DNA from: JAOAFX01 sp049700315
GTDB lineage: Bacteria; Hydrothermota; Tepidihabitantia; SM23-42; JAOAFX01
Reading direction: 5' to 3'
Assembly (NCBI GenBank): GCA_049700315.1
Contig: JBNAVN010000026.1
Span: forward strand, 1 to 33,014
DNA length: 33,014 nt
Shown piece by piece: positions 31,922 through 33,014 of this stretch. A program made the translations under genes and the position numbers. The notes under the pieces were generated by a model. The model was not told where the DNA came from. It made no database searches and saw only the letters and a program-made list of their open reading frames with translations. Positions within the stretch are counted from its first letter, which is position 1. The number at the start of each line of letters is the position of its first letter.

Positions 31922-32623
31922 GTGATTAAAGGTATATTGGAAAAGGTTGTTTCCGAAGTAAAAAATAAATTTAAAGATAATCTCATTGGAATCATTCTCT
32001 ATGGTTCTTGGGCAAAAGGAACTGCAAAGGAAGATTCGGACATTGATCTGCTCGCTGTCTTTGATAAGATAGATAATAATATTGTGAAAACCCTTTATAA
32101 AATAGAAAGTTCTAATGATTCGGAAAGGAGCATTACAATTGTTCCTGCGTCAAAAGAGGACTTTCAGAAAGAAAAAAATCCACTCTTTACCGCGGTCAAA
32201 AAAGAAGGAAAGATAATCTGGGGCAATGTTAACCTTGCTATTAACTCTGAACCCCCAGAGATAAAGTATGCTGATTACTTTAAAAAGTCTAAAGAGGTTG
32301 AGACTAAAAAGGTTGAGATGGCAGAAGGTATTCTTAAAGAAAGTCCTGATTATGGTTCTGCTGTGCTCTGTTTCGTTGCCTCAAAGCATGCCATTCAGAT
32401 GGCGCTTGCGATGAAGGGTTTGGGATATTCAAGTAAGGTCGCGGTTCTTCTCCCTCTTGTGAAAGAACATATCAGTATTGATGTTGCAATGAAGTTTAAA
32501 AAGTTATTTGAGTTTTACATTAAATCCGAATATGGTATGGAATTCCTGACAGAGGATGAAGCGAGATTGGCAATTGAGTATGCGAAAAGTATAATAGATA
32601 TATGTTACGGTATAGAAACCTAA
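31922..32623 (+). CDS. Nucleotidyltransferase-HEPN protein (MNT/HEPN type, single chain)
   Basis: 233 residues from the GTG at 31922, which has AGGGG 5 nt upstream and lies 20 nt after cas6. An ATG at 31868 (251 residues) overlaps cas6 by 34 nt but has a poorly spaced site. N-terminal DNA-polymerase-beta-type nucleotidyltransferase: IILYGSWAKGTAKEDSDIDLL, with the GSxxxG and SDID metal-binding motif; a third acidic ligand is not obvious. The C-terminal half (about 120-233) is HEPN-like: YFKKSKEVETKKVEMAEGIL, YGSAVLCFVASKHAIQMALAMKGLGY. It lacks a clear RxxxxH RNase motif. Related two-gene MNT-HEPN pairs are toxin-antitoxin systems in which the MNT AMPylates the HEPN. Its place directly after cas6 suggests co-expression. 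Confidence 0.85.
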   Translation: MIKGILEKVVSEVKNKFKDNLIGIILYGSWAKGTAKEDSDIDLLAVFDKIDNNIVKTLYKIESSNDSERSITIVPASKEDFQKEKNPLFTAVKKEGKIIWGNVNLAINSEPPEIKYADYFKKSKEVETKKVEMAEGILKESPDYGSAVLCFVASKHAIQMALAMKGLGYSSKVAVLLPLVKEHISIDVAMKFKKLFEFYIKSEYGMEFLTEDEARLAIEYAKSIIDICYGIET

Positions 32624-32723
32624 AAATATCTATAAAAAATCAAAGACCAAAATTGTTTCACAACCTTGGGATGATTTTGTTGGGAATGTTAATATTGTGT
32701 CAGATTATTTCCCGAGCCGTAGG

Positions 32724-32741
32724 GCAGGGCTTTAGCCTTGC
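32724..32741. repeat. REP-like hairpin sharing TTTAGCCTTGC with 4059-4078
   Basis: GCAGGGCT pairs with AGCCTTGC (one G-T) around TT. The 11-mer TTTAGCCTTGC is identical, on the opposite strand, to the copy in the atpG-atpD spacer. Confidence 0.5.
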
Positions 32742-32882
32742 GAAGAAAATTCTATTCATTCCTGTTCCATCAAAAATAAACCCCGATGAAAATCAGAACA
32801 AAAAAAGTGCTCAAATAGTAGTATCCAAAATTATGTATAAATTACTCTTAGAAACTAAAAAGATGGTGTATACTTTCGACTA

Positions 32883-32910
32883 TTGACAAACTTTAAATTT
32901 TGAGTATAAT
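32883..32910 (+). promoter_or_regulatory. Consensus promoter at the right edge
   Basis: TTGACA (32883-32888), 16 bp, TATAAT (32905-32910): both hexamers match the sigma-70 consensus exactly. The predicted transcription start (about 32917) is at the foot of the hairpin that follows. Confidence 0.75.
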
Positions 32911-32917
32911 GGTATCA

Positions 32918-32948
32918 CAGTATAGGAATTTGAAAAATTCCTATACTG
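32918..32948 (+). promoter_or_regulatory. Perfect 14-bp hairpin or palindrome at the predicted transcript start
   Basis: CAGTATAGGAATTT (32918-32931) and AAATTCCTATACTG (32935-32948) are exact inverted complements with a 3-nt GAA centre. It begins about 1 nt after the predicted transcription start. It may be a 5' protective RNA hairpin, a dyad operator for a repressor, or the end of a mobile element. Confidence 0.75.
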
Positions 32949-33014
32949 GATAAGGAAACTTTCATTATGAAAAAGAAATACAAGATACATCAGGACTTGT
33001 CGGTATGCTAAAGG

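Larger units (their letters stand above)
32624..33014. other. Right-edge non-coding stretch with gene remnant, hairpins and promoter
   Basis: No secure gene. A frame without a start (from about 32621) reads TKIVSQPWDDFVGNVNIVSD, then YFPSRRAGL and stop at about 32733. It looks like real protein sequence and ends inside the hairpin repeat at 32724-32741, so it may be a truncated gene end. A 94-codon frame from 32602 crosses the same DNA and is probably spurious. Further right lie a consensus promoter (32883-32910) and a perfect hairpin (32918-32948). A 14-codon frame follows from ATG 32967 (MKKKYKIHQDLSVC, stop at 33009). An ATG at 33005 preceded by AGGA could begin the next gene, cut by the window end. 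Confidence 0.55.

Noticed and set aside
32602..32886. 94-codon frame after the MNT-HEPN gene
   Set aside because: It overlaps the MNT-HEPN end, crosses a hairpin repeat, has no ribosome binding site and lacks any recognisable domain.
32918..33014. Start of a CRISPR array (dyad taken as first repeat) near cas6
   Set aside because: No second copy of the 31-bp dyad occurs in the remaining 66 nt, where a following repeat would be expected; a true array could still begin beyond the window.

Overview
The window looks like a chromosomal piece of an anaerobic, AT-rich Gram-negative-type bacterium from an uncultured lineage. I infer something close to candidate division WOR-3 (Stahlbacteria) or another FCB-related phylum. 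The reasons are type-A C-terminal sorting domains of the kind used by type IX secretion, an OmpA-family outer membrane protein, lipoproteins, a four-subunit ferredoxin-dependent 2-oxoacid oxidoreductase, and large TPR/GGDEF fusions. A run of exactly 100 Ns at 7696-7795 shows that this is a draft assembly.

Layout. Positions 1-756: the tail of one sorting-domain protein, a degraded copy of such a tail, then a non-coding stretch with hairpin and tandem repeats. 757-2178: a secreted propeller-like protein with an intact sorting domain. 2213-8752 (minus): F-type ATP synthase in the order atpB-E-F-H-A-G-D-C; the assembly gap removes nearly all of atpE and the start of atpF. 8873-10585 (plus): a PpiD/SurA-like membrane foldase, divergent from atpB. 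10633-16417 (minus): radical SAM protein, RNase E/G and transketolase, joined by 4-nt overlaps. 16485-19086 (minus): 2-oxoacid:ferredoxin oxidoreductase in the order delta, alpha, beta, gamma. 19378-21190 (minus): yidD and two paralogous TPR/membrane proteins. 21261-22031 (plus): a thermonuclease-family lipoprotein. 22060-24524 (minus): a BtuFCD-type ABC importer. 24694-25259 (plus): a cyclic-nucleotide-binding protein whose 3' end runs into tRNA-Glu. 25390-27462 (plus): an OmpA-family protein with three carboxypeptidase-regulatory-like repeats, closed by a strong bidirectional terminator. 27552-30704 (minus): a GGDEF-AAA-TPR signalling protein. 30962-32623 (plus): a small unknown ORF, cas6 and a nucleotidyltransferase-HEPN protein. 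32883-32948: a consensus promoter followed by a perfect 14-bp hairpin, at the window edge.

How the genes fit together. The oxidoreductase makes acyl-CoA and reduced ferredoxin, the ATP synthase handles the ion gradient, and transketolase supplies pentose interconversion. The corrinoid importer may serve B12-dependent enzymes. The sorting-domain, OmpA, foldase and YidD genes belong to envelope biogenesis.

The most striking pattern is in the promoters. Ten separate sites show a TTG-type -35 and a TATAAT-type -10 with exactly 16 bp between them. At six of these (atpB, yidD, thermonuclease, btuF, the cNMP-binding gene and the GGDEF gene) the -10 box ends only 5-9 nt before the start codon, which predicts leaderless or nearly leaderless mRNAs. 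Genes inside operons more often carry Shine-Dalgarno sites or stop/start overlaps. The best candidate for a little-described system is the cas6 + nucleotidyltransferase-HEPN cassette at the right end together with the hairpin-tagged promoter beside it. No CRISPR array is visible inside the window.
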